A stretch of 64,000 nt of DNA from Flavobacterium silvaticum. Its GTDB lineage: Bacteria; Bacteroidota; Bacteroidia; Flavobacteriales; Flavobacteriaceae. A program made the position numbers and the translations under genes. The notes beneath the pieces are model-generated. The model saw only the letters and a program-made list of their open reading frames with translations. It searched no databases and was not told where the DNA came from. The stretch lies in assembly GCF_012911565.1 (NCBI RefSeq), contig NZ_JAAMPU010000106.1, positions 186,001-250,000 of the forward strand. Direction: 5' to 3'. The first letter of the stretch is position 1. Each line of letters begins with the position of its first letter. Positions 27,118 to 36,108 of this stretch are shown here, in pieces.

Positions 27118-29508
27118 ATGAAAAACGCAAGAAATAAATTAGCGATACTGCTCTTTTTATTTTCGATTGCCGGTATTGCACAGGTTGGTATCGGAACAAC
27201 AACTCCATCGGCCACACTTGATGTAACAGCAGCAAATTTAACCGGAACTACGGTAGATGGCGTGTTGATTCCAAGAGTTTCAAGGCTTCGTGCCCAAACC
27301 ATGACCGGTACGCCTACTTCAACCATGCTTTATGTAAACGACATAACGAACGGAACCGCAACCGGAACAACAATCAACGTAACCTCTGTTGGTTTTTATT
27401 TCTTCAATGGCACCGTTTGGGAAAAACTCGCTTCCGGGGCAGCTTCTACCGATTGGGCCGTAACCGGTAATTCAGGACTATCAGGAACAACTAATTTTCT
27501 GGGAACAACAGACGATATTGATTTGGCTTTCAGAAGAAACAACATCGCTGCCGGAAAAATAGGGACAACAAGTACATCTTTAGGTGTAAATGCCCTTGCC
27601 GCAGGAGTTGCTACAAACAGTGTTGCAATCGGGACGAATGCGTTACGATTAACTACAGGTTTGGACAATGTGGCCGTTGGAAATGGCACCTTACAAGCAA
27701 CGACTACAGGAATACAAAATACCGGTGTCGGAAATGCGGCATTGGCTGTAAATACAGGAAGTGCCAATACGGCTATCGGAAATCAGGCCATGACTTCAAA
27801 TACATCTGCAAGCAACGGCACTGCCGTCGGATTCCAGGCTTTGAGAAATAATACTACTGCCAGCAACAATACGGCCTTGGGGTTCCAGGCTTTGGCAACC
27901 AATACCACGGGAAGCGCCAACACAGCAGTAGGATTCCAGGCTTCTACGGCAATTCTTGGAGGAGCGAGAAATACATCTATTGGCAATGCTGCCTTGACGG
28001 GTAATATTGCAGGCAATGAAAACACAGCCGTAGGTAACAATGCTTTAGGACGAACTACAGGATCGGGAAATACTGCTATGGGACATGAAGCTATGTTTGG
28101 TTCGGCTTCAGCATTTACTAATACAACCGGAATAGGATGGCATGCCCTATTCTCTAACTCCGGAAGCGGAAATACGGCCTTGGGTTATAATGCACTTCAG
28201 GGAAATGCGACGGCCATAGGAAATACAGCCGTCGGTTCATCTTCCCTGAATAACAATACAGGCTCTAATAATACAGCTCTGGGTACATCGGCGGGATTCG
28301 AACATGGCATAGGTGACAATAACACCTATATAGGTTTTGAAGCCGGAAGATATAGTTCAGGCCTTAACTCAACCATCAGCAATACCTTCCTTGGATCACA
28401 GGCAGGGCTTTATTCGTCAGGATCTTACAATACCGCTTTGGGTTCAAATACCCTGAAAGCGAATGCCGCTACAGCAAACAACGTGGCCATAGGATACAAT
28501 TCACTGACTGCAAACACATCAACCAACAATACCGCTATCGGTTATGGAACATTAAGCGGTAACACTGCGGGCACGGCCAACGTGGCGCTTGGTTATAATG
28601 CGGGTTCTGCCGAAACAGGTTCGAACAAATTATACATTGAAAATACAAACGCCAATGCCAATGCCGCTTTGATTTATGGCGAATTCGACAACAACATTGT
28701 CCGTGTCAACGGTACGTTGCAAATCAGCAATCCGGCTACAGCGAACGGATATGCCTTGCCAATCGTAAGAGGTACGAACGGCCAAATACTGCAAACGGAT
28801 GGCGCCGGAGCAACTTCATGGGTCAGCCCGTCGTCAATGACGATTACCGAAACAGATCCGCAGGTTTCTTCCGCAACTACAAGTGCTGTCCCAAGATGGA
28901 ATGGTACCACCCTTGTTGATGGTGTGATTCGTGACGATGCTACAAACGTAGCAATCGGCGGTACCCCGACAACTGGCAACAAACTCGATGTGACCGGAAA
29001 AACCAAAACGACTAATTTCCAGATGACCAATGGTGCAGCCAGCGGCTATATGTTACAGAGCGATGCTACCGGAAATGCGAGTTGGGTCCAGAATCCGCTG
29101 AATGCATTGTCAATGGTACGTGTCAACCTTTTGGCAGACCAGGTTTTAGGTGGAACCGGCTGGGAAAAAATAAATTTTGACACGGAAGCTTTTGACACCG
29201 GAAACGAATTTACCGCAGGCAGGTTCACGGCAACAAAAGCCGGCCTTTATAAAGTCAATGCGGCTTATCATACCTTCAACCAGAGCAACGGCAACATGTA
29301 CTCGATTGGAATCCAGGTCAACGGAGCTTTCTACCAAATCACGTCTTACGATCATAATGGACATGGCATTGTGGAACGCTCGGTAAGTTGTATGGTTCAG
29401 CTGGCTGTTGGGGATTATATCGAGGTTTTGGCCGAAGACTCGGTTGCCGGAGTAAGCATAGACCATTACAGCGGCAAGACGGTCGTAGAAATCCAACAGA
29501 TACGGTAA
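27118..29508 (+). CDS. YadA-head-like repeat protein with C-terminal C1q-like domain
   Basis: The 796-residue protein has a signal peptide (ending GIAQ), then VGIGTTTPSATLDVTA, a sequence typical of tail-fibre-like Bacteroidota proteins. Residues about 160-510 consist of many short repeats of the form NTA(V/I/L)G(x)xAL, the left-handed beta-roll pattern of trimeric YadA-type heads. A linker follows (TNGQILQTDGAGATSWV). The last about 135 residues look like a C1q/TNF-like jelly roll (FTAGRFTATKAGLYKVNAAY, GDYIEVLAEDS, end VVEIQQIR). There is no T9SS sorting domain and no YadA membrane anchor. Both recognised folds are trimeric in known proteins, so a trimeric surface or secreted fibre is likely. 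Its link to glucan use comes only from position. Confidence 0.8.
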   Translation: MKNARNKLAILLFLFSIAGIAQVGIGTTTPSATLDVTAANLTGTTVDGVLIPRVSRLRAQTMTGTPTSTMLYVNDITNGTATGTTINVTSVGFYFFNGTVWEKLASGAASTDWAVTGNSGLSGTTNFLGTTDDIDLAFRRNNIAAGKIGTTSTSLGVNALAAGVATNSVAIGTNALRLTTGLDNVAVGNGTLQATTTGIQNTGVGNAALAVNTGSANTAIGNQAMTSNTSASNGTAVGFQALRNNTTASNNTALGFQALATNTTGSANTAVGFQASTAILGGARNTSIGNAALTGNIAGNENTAVGNNALGRTTGSGNTAMGHEAMFGSASAFTNTTGIGWHALFSNSGSGNTALGYNALQGNATAIGNTAVGSSSLNNNTGSNNTALGTSAGFEHGIGDNNTYIGFEAGRYSSGLNSTISNTFLGSQAGLYSSGSYNTALGSNTLKANAATANNVAIGYNSLTANTSTNNTAIGYGTLSGNTAGTANVALGYNAGSAETGSNKLYIENTNANANAALIYGEFDNNIVRVNGTLQISNPATANGYALPIVRGTNGQILQTDGAGATSWVSPSSMTITETDPQVSSATTSAVPRWNGTTLVDGVIRDDATNVAIGGTPTTGNKLDVTGKTKTTNFQMTNGAASGYMLQSDATGNASWVQNPLNALSMVRVNLLADQVLGGTGWEKINFDTEAFDTGNEFTAGRFTATKAGLYKVNAAYHTFNQSNGNMYSIGIQVNGAFYQITSYDHNGHGIVERSVSCMVQLAVGDYIEVLAEDSVAGVSIDHYSGKTVVEIQQIR

Positions 29509-29820
29509 GGCCAAACACCCTTTTACAATTTATCTTTCTGCTTCGGCGCTTTGTTTATGCATATCATCAATAAACAGCCCGGAGCAGTTTTTTTAATTCC
29601 GTAACACAAAAATCTTAATCGGAAGCCCTTTTATTTTGGATCTGTTAAGTACAAGGAAACCAAAAACTTGCACTCTCGTTCGTACTCCTGTGTGAAATTT
29701 GACGAAAACGATATAATAAATCATCCTCTTAAATTATCTTGCGTCAAAATTTTACCGCCCCAACATATCTGAATCATGTCAATCATCAATCGCAATCACA
29801 ACAAACACTCCTATGTAAAA
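29509..29820. other. Intergenic region before the membrane regulator
   Basis: The 312-base stretch has no recognised gene. TTTGACG (29698-29704) and CGTCAAA (29742-29748) form a 7-bp inverted repeat with a 37-base spacer, a possible autoregulatory site. No terminator with a clear stem was seen after 29508, and the shared two-part element is absent. Confidence 0.4.
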
Positions 29821-32628
29821 ATGAAAATAAGGTTATCTTTTATTTGGTTTTTACTGCTTCCCATTTTTCTGTCCGGACAGGAATTGTCACCAATCGTAAA
29901 ATATAATTCATCGACATATAATGCCGGAAACCAGAACTGGATGATATCCCAGGATGCCAACCGGTTTTTGTTTTTTGCGAATAATGAAGGATTACTCGAA
30001 TTCAACGGTTCGGCCTGGACACTTTATCCATCGCCGAACGAAACCATCATCCGTTCCGTCAAAGTTGTAGGCGACCGGATTTATACGGGCTGTTATATGG
30101 AGTTCGGATATTGGGTAAGGGAATCGAACAATCACCTGAAATACAACTCGCTCAGCAGTAAAATAAAAGACCGCATTGTTGACGACGAGCAAATCTGGAA
30201 CATCTTTTCTTATGAACAATGGATTATTTTCCAGTCGTTGAACCAGATTCATATCTACGATACCAAGTCGGGCAAATTCTCAGAAATCACTCCTAAAAAC
30301 GGCATCTTAAAATCTTTCCAGGCCGATAATTCCATTTATTACCAGGTTGCCAACGACGGTTTGTATGAGATCGAAAACGGAAAAGCCAAATTGGTTTCCA
30401 ATAATCCTGTTGTGGTCAACAATAAAATCGTAGCCATTTTTTCTACCGATGACGGCTTGCTGATGCAGACACAACACAACGGGCTATTCACTTTCATCAA
30501 CGGGAATTTCGCACCTTTCTTTTCTGATGTAGACGACCAGATCATAACCAGCAGTGTGTATAGTTGCCAGCAATTATCGGATAAAGGTTTTGCCATCGGC
30601 AGTGTTTCAAACGGCGTTTTCATACTTTCTTCCACCGGAAAATTAAAGTACCATATTACCCAATACAAAGGTTTAAGTAACAACACGATACTTTCGATAT
30701 TTGAAGATGCCGACGAGAATTTGTGGATTGGATTAGACAATGGAATCAATTGCATCAACTTAAAATCACCTATACGAAGTTATTCCGATAATACCGGTTT
30801 TCTCGGAACTGTCTATGCATCTCTTTTGCACAACGGAAAACTATACATCGGAACCAATCAGGGATTGTTTTACAAAACCTATAATTCTAACGAATCCTTT
30901 CAATTCGTAAAAGGCACAAAAGGCCAGGTTTGGTCAATTTTCGAATATCAGGGAACGGTGTTTTGCGGACACGATTCGGGCACTTTTATAATCGATAACG
31001 AAAATGCAACCCCTATTTTTTCAGCATCGGGAACCTGGGGCTTTGTAAAAATTCCGGGAAGGCCGGATTTATTGCTTCAGGGAAATTATTACGGGATTTC
31101 GGTTCTGCAAAAAGAGAACAATCAATGGAAGTTCCGCAATAAGATTTCAAAATTCGATTATTCCTCGAAGCATTTTGAGATTTCCAACTCAAGGGATGTA
31201 TTCATAAGCCATGAATACAAGGGTGTTTTCAGATTCAAATTAGATGAAAACTACATGACGTGTTCAGGTCTTACCATGCTAAAAACCCCTAAAAAGGGTA
31301 AGAATGCGAGCCTTATAAAATTCGACAATCATATTTATTACGCCAATAAACAAGGGATTTATGTTCTTGACGAAGCAAGCAAATCTTTCCACAGGGACAA
31401 ATTGATGAGTTCGGTTTTTGAAAAAGATGAATATACGTCGGGCAAATTAATTGCAGACGGCTCGGATAAATTATGGCTGTTCTCAAAGAATTACATCCAC
31501 TATTTCACGTTGAGCAAAATAGGCAATGAACTGAAAAAAAATACCATCCCTATTCCGCTGTCGCTGACCGGATCTATGTTGGGCTATGAAAACGTGACGC
31601 GTCTGTCAAATTCAGTTTACCTCATAGGAACTACAGATGGTTATTACACCATCAACCTGAACGAACTGCGATTCAAGAGCAACGGTGTTTCCATTACCAA
31701 CGTTACCACAAACAAACTGGACGAAAAACTGATCAGTTGCTCCATTAAGGAAACGGGTGAATTTGAATCGGACGAGAATAACATCATCCTGAATTACACC
31801 GTTCCGGAATACAACAAATATATCTACACAGAATACCAATACATACTCGAAGGTTTGCAGAGCGAATGGAGTAATTGGTCGGCCAAGACAACTGCCAATT
31901 TCAAGAATTTGCCGCCTGGCGATTATGTCTTTAAAGTAAGGGCGAAAATTGCCAATTCAGACCCTAAAAACATGGCCGTTTATCGCTTTACCATTCATAA
32001 ACCGTGGTATGCGAATAACCTGGCCCTGATCATTTATTTTATCACAGGAATTTTATTGATTCTTTATGTTCATAAAGCGTATAAGGAATATTATCGCAAA
32101 AAAGAGCAAAAACTGATCGAGGAAAACAACCTTTTGCTTGAGATAAAAGAACTCGAAAATGAACAACAGCTCATGAAGCTCAAGAACGAACAGTTGTCGA
32201 GTGATGTAGACAGTAAAAACCGTGAACTAGCCGTTTCTACAATGGGCCTTATGAAGAAGAACGAATTACTCGCTCTCATCAAAGATGACTTGAAACGAAC
32301 CGGCACGGACAATGACGACAAGAGTATAAAATCTGTAATCAATACCATTAACAAAAGCATTTCCGACGATAATTCCTGGACCATTTTCAAAGAAGCATTC
32401 AACACGGCTGACAATGATTTCCTTAAGAAAATTAAACTTGCCCATCCTACTTTAACCCCAAATGATTTAAGGCTTTGTGCCTATCTGAGACTCAATTTAT
32501 CATCAAAGGAAATTGCCCCACTACTCAATATTTCCGTGAGGAGCGTAGAGGTAAAAAGATATCGATTGCGTAAAAAAATGGATTTGCCGCACGAAACGGG
32601 TGTTGTAGAGTATATTCTATCGATATAG
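29821..32628 (+). CDS. Membrane-bound one-component regulator: Reg_prop propeller, Y_Y_Y, LuxR-type HTH
   Basis: ATG at 29821 starts a typical signal peptide (LSFIWFLLLPIFLSGQ); the frame extends 15 codons further upstream without adding one. The product has 935 residues. A long exported region with propeller-type repeats (for example NTILSIFEDADENLWIGLDNGI near residue 300) comes first. A Y_Y_Y domain follows (about 670-720, YQYILEGLQSEWSNWS, PPGDYVFKVRA), then a transmembrane helix (about 740-760) and a coiled coil. The C-terminal helix-turn-helix has LSSKEIAPLLNISVRSVEVKR. There is no kinase or receiver domain, so it probably couples ligand binding outside directly to DNA binding inside. 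It lies within the glucan locus and is the best candidate for its regulator. Confidence 0.87.
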   Translation: MKIRLSFIWFLLLPIFLSGQELSPIVKYNSSTYNAGNQNWMISQDANRFLFFANNEGLLEFNGSAWTLYPSPNETIIRSVKVVGDRIYTGCYMEFGYWVRESNNHLKYNSLSSKIKDRIVDDEQIWNIFSYEQWIIFQSLNQIHIYDTKSGKFSEITPKNGILKSFQADNSIYYQVANDGLYEIENGKAKLVSNNPVVVNNKIVAIFSTDDGLLMQTQHNGLFTFINGNFAPFFSDVDDQIITSSVYSCQQLSDKGFAIGSVSNGVFILSSTGKLKYHITQYKGLSNNTILSIFEDADENLWIGLDNGINCINLKSPIRSYSDNTGFLGTVYASLLHNGKLYIGTNQGLFYKTYNSNESFQFVKGTKGQVWSIFEYQGTVFCGHDSGTFIIDNENATPIFSASGTWGFVKIPGRPDLLLQGNYYGISVLQKENNQWKFRNKISKFDYSSKHFEISNSRDVFISHEYKGVFRFKLDENYMTCSGLTMLKTPKKGKNASLIKFDNHIYYANKQGIYVLDEASKSFHRDKLMSSVFEKDEYTSGKLIADGSDKLWLFSKNYIHYFTLSKIGNELKKNTIPIPLSLTGSMLGYENVTRLSNSVYLIGTTDGYYTINLNELRFKSNGVSITNVTTNKLDEKLISCSIKETGEFESDENNIILNYTVPEYNKYIYTEYQYILEGLQSEWSNWSAKTTANFKNLPPGDYVFKVRAKIANSDPKNMAVYRFTIHKPWYANNLALIIYFITGILLILYVHKAYKEYYRKKEQKLIEENNLLLEIKELENEQQLMKLKNEQLSSDVDSKNRELAVSTMGLMKKNELLALIKDDLKRTGTDNDDKSIKSVINTINKSISDDNSWTIFKEAFNTADNDFLKKIKLAHPTLTPNDLRLCAYLRLNLSSKEIAPLLNISVRSVEVKRYRLRKKMDLPHETGVVEYILSI

Positions 32629-32965
32629 CTTAAATAATCGGGCCTAAATACAACCATACATTAACTATACGAAACGCCTTTTTACGTGTATAGGCGATGA
32701 CTCTCAGAGCCTTGATTTTATTGTTAAAACTGTATTAAATAAACGTTCCGGCGCGAATTGATGTTAAAAGTTATTGTGTATAGTTTCTTTAGACAACCAA
32801 TTTAATTTTAGAAATATAAAAAATGTAGTTTTAAGCCATTCCAAATTTTTAAACCTACTTTTTATCAATATCAAAAAAATAACCTGTATAAATAACATTA
32901 TAGGCAAATGATTTATGCAACCGTAAATCATTTCAAAGCTTCACCCAAACCAAATAAATAGTATA
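32629..32965. other. Intergenic region with shared element before the GH-barrel gene
   Basis: This 337-base region has no gene. Besides the two-part element annotated separately it has an extra GTGTATAGG at 32687-32695. Upstream TTG at 32758-32760 lies 18 bases before TATAGTTT, which only partly resembles the Bacteroidota promoter. The rest is AT-rich without clear structure. Confidence 0.5.
32654..32786 (+). promoter_or_regulatory. Shared two-part element, copy 2
   Basis: The first box is CCATACATTAACTATAC (32654-32670). The second is TGTATAGTTT (32777-32786), starting 123 bases after the first box. The first box matches copy 1 in 15 of 17 positions and the second is identical over 10 bases. 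It precedes the glycosidase-barrel gene by about 180 bases. Confidence 0.5.
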
Positions 32966-35900
32966 ATGAGAAAACTTATTTTATTACTAACCATTGTCAT
33001 TTTTTCGCCTTCGGTTTTTTCGCAGGGAAATAAAGTTGTTGTGGTAAACGGCAGCGACGGATCGAGAATGATGGTCGATGGAAAGGAATTTATCGTAAAC
33101 GGAATGAACTGGGATTATTATCCAATCGGAACCAATTATTCCTACAGTTTATGGACACAATCTGACGATATGATCAAACAGGCCTTGGACAATGAAATGG
33201 GTCTGCTCAAAAACATGGGCGTCAACACCATTCGTGTCTATGCCGGAATGCCTAAGAAATGGATTGAATACGTATATGTAAATTATGGCATCTACACGAT
33301 GATCAACCATTCTTTTGGCCGTTATGGATTGACTATAAATGGTACGTATCAGCCAAATACGGAATATTCAAAACCCGAAGTCCGTGAGATGCTTATGAAA
33401 GAGGCGAACCAGTTGGCTACAGACTATAAAGACACCAAAGGATTGCTTCTGTTCTTATTAGGAAACGAAAACGACTACGGCCTGTTCTGGGATGGAGCCG
33501 AAACCGAAAATATCCCGATGGACGAACGCAAATCGACCAAAAGAGCTGTCGCGATGTACAAGCTGTTCAATGATGCGGCCTTATCGATGAAAAACATCGA
33601 CAAAACCCATCCGATAGCTTTTTGTAACGGAGATTTGCTATTCCTTGACATAATCGCTAAAGAATGTAAGGATTTCGACATTTTCGCTACAAACGTTTAT
33701 CGTGGGCCTTCTTTCGGGGATTTGTTCGAACGCGTAAAAAAGGAATACGGCAAACCGGTATTGTTTTCTGAGTTCGGGGCCGATGCCTACAACGCCATCA
33801 CAAGCCAGGAAGACCAGACTTCACAATCGTATTACCTGCTCAACGAATGGAAGGAAATCTACCAGAATACTGCAGGATTGGGAAAAGCACAGAATGCCCT
33901 GGGCGGTTTTACGTTCCAGTTCAGCGACGGTTGGTGGAAATACGGCCAGACGGCAGATCTTGATGTACACGATACCAATGCATCCTGGTCTAACGGCGGC
34001 TATATGAGGGATTACGAACAAGGTCAGAACAACATGAACGAGGAATGGTTCGGGATATGTGCCAAAGGCCCTACGAATGCCAAGGGGTTATACGAACTGT
34101 ATCCGCGTTCGGCTTACTATGTGCTCAAACAGGTGCATCAACTGAATCCATACGCTCCAGGCACCACAGCTACGAGCGTCGCCACTTATTTCGATAACAT
34201 CCAGGTCATGGATGCAACGTTGCGTGCCAGAGGTGACAAGGCGGCCCTGGATTCCAAACAAGGCGGAAAAATACGTTTCAGCAAACTAAGGGCAGAATTC
34301 ACGACCTTCAATACCGGAGGTTCTTTGATTACGACTCCTAAAGCTGCAGATCCGAATTCATCTGAATATCCAAACAAATTAGGTTTCGACCATATGCAAT
34401 CGTACTACATTGGGGTAGAAGGAAATCCTTCCGATAATATGCGCGCCAATGTAGAAGTCAACATTTTAGGCAACGTCGCCCTGAACCCGATCGACCAGAT
34501 TTTCTATGAAAACCGCGGGCGTCCGGTAACAGTACAGGGAAGCAATGGCGATGTCCGCATCGATTCGAACAACCGCGTGCAGGTTTACAGTGCAAGTTAC
34601 AGCTGGAACCACAGTTTGTTCAACCTCACCGGATTCTACAGGACTGGACACTATCATTGGGGTTATGAAGGAGATTTCTTCGGATTGTATCCAGAGGCCA
34701 ACTACGGGGCGAACATGGACATCTATAACGGTATTGCGCCGTCCGGTTTCGAAATGGAAGGAAAGAAACTCTTCAGTGGTTTCAAGCTCGCATTCGGTCC
34801 GCAACTATGGTGGGGAGCGAACCCGGCCCTATTGCTCAAATATTCCAAGACGATACACAACTTTGCTATCACAGGTATTTTCCATGAAGATATCGCACAA
34901 CAAACCAACACAGAAAGTTCATTCGCGATTCCGCAACCTAAGACCAGACGCTTTACGTTGGCCGTACACCGCCCGATTGGAAAATTTGGCATTGATGTAG
35001 GCGGAATCTGGGCCGGACAACCATTGAACGGTCGGGAATACCAAATTGTTAGAGGTTCAGGGGCAGACGAACAGGTTTTCCAGCACCATATCGAAAGCAA
35101 GGACAATTTTGGTGGAAAAGTCAAGATCACCTACATCGGAGGAAGATTCAACTGGTACGGACAAGGTGCTGCAATGGGCCTTGTAGCGAATGGCGGTGCC
35201 GATTACACCCAAACGTTCACCGGATGGAGACTTAAGGACAGCGGAAGCGGCAACCAGTATAACTTTTTGACCGGAGCGACGTATTCAATCGGAAAACTCC
35301 AGATTGCACCTAACTTCCTGTGGCAAAAACCACTTGAAGGCCCAATAGACGCCAACGTTCCTGCACCGGGAAGACCGAGAAACATTCTGAACGATCCGTT
35401 CGTAGTGCGTGCTAACCGTGAACAAGTTGCCGGGGAACTTTTACTTACCTATGACCCTACACCAGGCTCGTGGATGTACAATTGGGACAGCGACCGGACC
35501 GAGGATGCGAAATTTGCCGTGAGTGCCGGTGTGGTTTTCCGTCACCTGCCTACCACTCAGGATGCTGCGATAGGAATCATGCCGGACGGAAGAACCACTT
35601 TCGCCTTCGACGGTGCCGCGCCTGCCAAAGATTTGTATGAGGTCAACGGACGAATCGTTTCGAAACTGACCAAAGATTTTGGCATGATCGCAAACCTGTA
35701 CACAGGCGATGCACAGGCCAACGGAAGCGATGCGAGGACAATCCACAGATATGGAATGGATCTGCGCGTCATCTACCGTAAAATCAAACTGAGCTCTTTT
35801 GTCAAAATAAACGATTGGGGGCCATACGATTACCACCGCGATTTCAACCTCACGTATCCAATGCAGCTCATGGCAGACCTTTCAACGGAAATCGGCAAGC

Positions 35901-36100
35901 CGGACTGGTTCATCCTTCCGGGTACACGCATCGGGATTCGTGGAACTTACAGGACGCTGGATCAATATTCGCCAAGATACAATCCGACGCAAATACTTGA
36001 CGCATCAGGAACTTGGGTACCTGACCCAACTGCTATCGGTTTTCCAAAAGGAAACGAATGGGAAATCAGGACATACATTCACATAAACATTGGAAAATAA
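32966..36100 (+). CDS. Clan GH-A glycosidase fused to an outer-membrane beta-barrel
   Basis: The product has 1044 residues with a signal peptide (ending VFSQG). Residues about 25-400 form a TIM-barrel glycosidase of the GH2/GH5 type: FIVNGMNWDYYP, MGVNTIRVYAGMP, acid/base E168 in LLGNENDYG and nucleophile E269 in VLFSEFGADAY. Both catalytic residues are present, 101 residues apart. From about 425 to the end the sequence changes to alternating polar and aromatic strands with Gly and Tyr or Trp turns (YYIGVEGNPSDNMRANVEV, GGRFNWYGQGAAM, WEIRTYIHINIGK), which I read as an outer-membrane beta-barrel. The likely role is a surface or periplasmic-face beta-glucan hydrolase or transglycosidase anchored in, or feeding, its own channel. 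The exact family and linkage are uncertain. Confidence 0.8.
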   Translation: MRKLILLLTIVIFSPSVFSQGNKVVVVNGSDGSRMMVDGKEFIVNGMNWDYYPIGTNYSYSLWTQSDDMIKQALDNEMGLLKNMGVNTIRVYAGMPKKWIEYVYVNYGIYTMINHSFGRYGLTINGTYQPNTEYSKPEVREMLMKEANQLATDYKDTKGLLLFLLGNENDYGLFWDGAETENIPMDERKSTKRAVAMYKLFNDAALSMKNIDKTHPIAFCNGDLLFLDIIAKECKDFDIFATNVYRGPSFGDLFERVKKEYGKPVLFSEFGADAYNAITSQEDQTSQSYYLLNEWKEIYQNTAGLGKAQNALGGFTFQFSDGWWKYGQTADLDVHDTNASWSNGGYMRDYEQGQNNMNEEWFGICAKGPTNAKGLYELYPRSAYYVLKQVHQLNPYAPGTTATSVATYFDNIQVMDATLRARGDKAALDSKQGGKIRFSKLRAEFTTFNTGGSLITTPKAADPNSSEYPNKLGFDHMQSYYIGVEGNPSDNMRANVEVNILGNVALNPIDQIFYENRGRPVTVQGSNGDVRIDSNNRVQVYSASYSWNHSLFNLTGFYRTGHYHWGYEGDFFGLYPEANYGANMDIYNGIAPSGFEMEGKKLFSGFKLAFGPQLWWGANPALLLKYSKTIHNFAITGIFHEDIAQQTNTESSFAIPQPKTRRFTLAVHRPIGKFGIDVGGIWAGQPLNGREYQIVRGSGADEQVFQHHIESKDNFGGKVKITYIGGRFNWYGQGAAMGLVANGGADYTQTFTGWRLKDSGSGNQYNFLTGATYSIGKLQIAPNFLWQKPLEGPIDANVPAPGRPRNILNDPFVVRANREQVAGELLLTYDPTPGSWMYNWDSDRTEDAKFAVSAGVVFRHLPTTQDAAIGIMPDGRTTFAFDGAAPAKDLYEVNGRIVSKLTKDFGMIANLYTGDAQANGSDARTIHRYGMDLRVIYRKIKLSSFVKINDWGPYDYHRDFNLTYPMQLMADLSTEIGKPDWFILPGTRIGIRGTYRTLDQYSPRYNPTQILDASGTWVPDPTAIGFPKGNEWEIRTYIHINIGK

Positions 36101-36108
36101 AAAATACT

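Noticed and set aside
27500..28650. Dense short repeats that could suggest a CRISPR array or VNTR
   Set aside because: The repeats are in frame and translate to NTAxGxxAL units of a beta-roll. Spacing and sequence vary as in a protein repeat, not as identical repeats with unique spacers.
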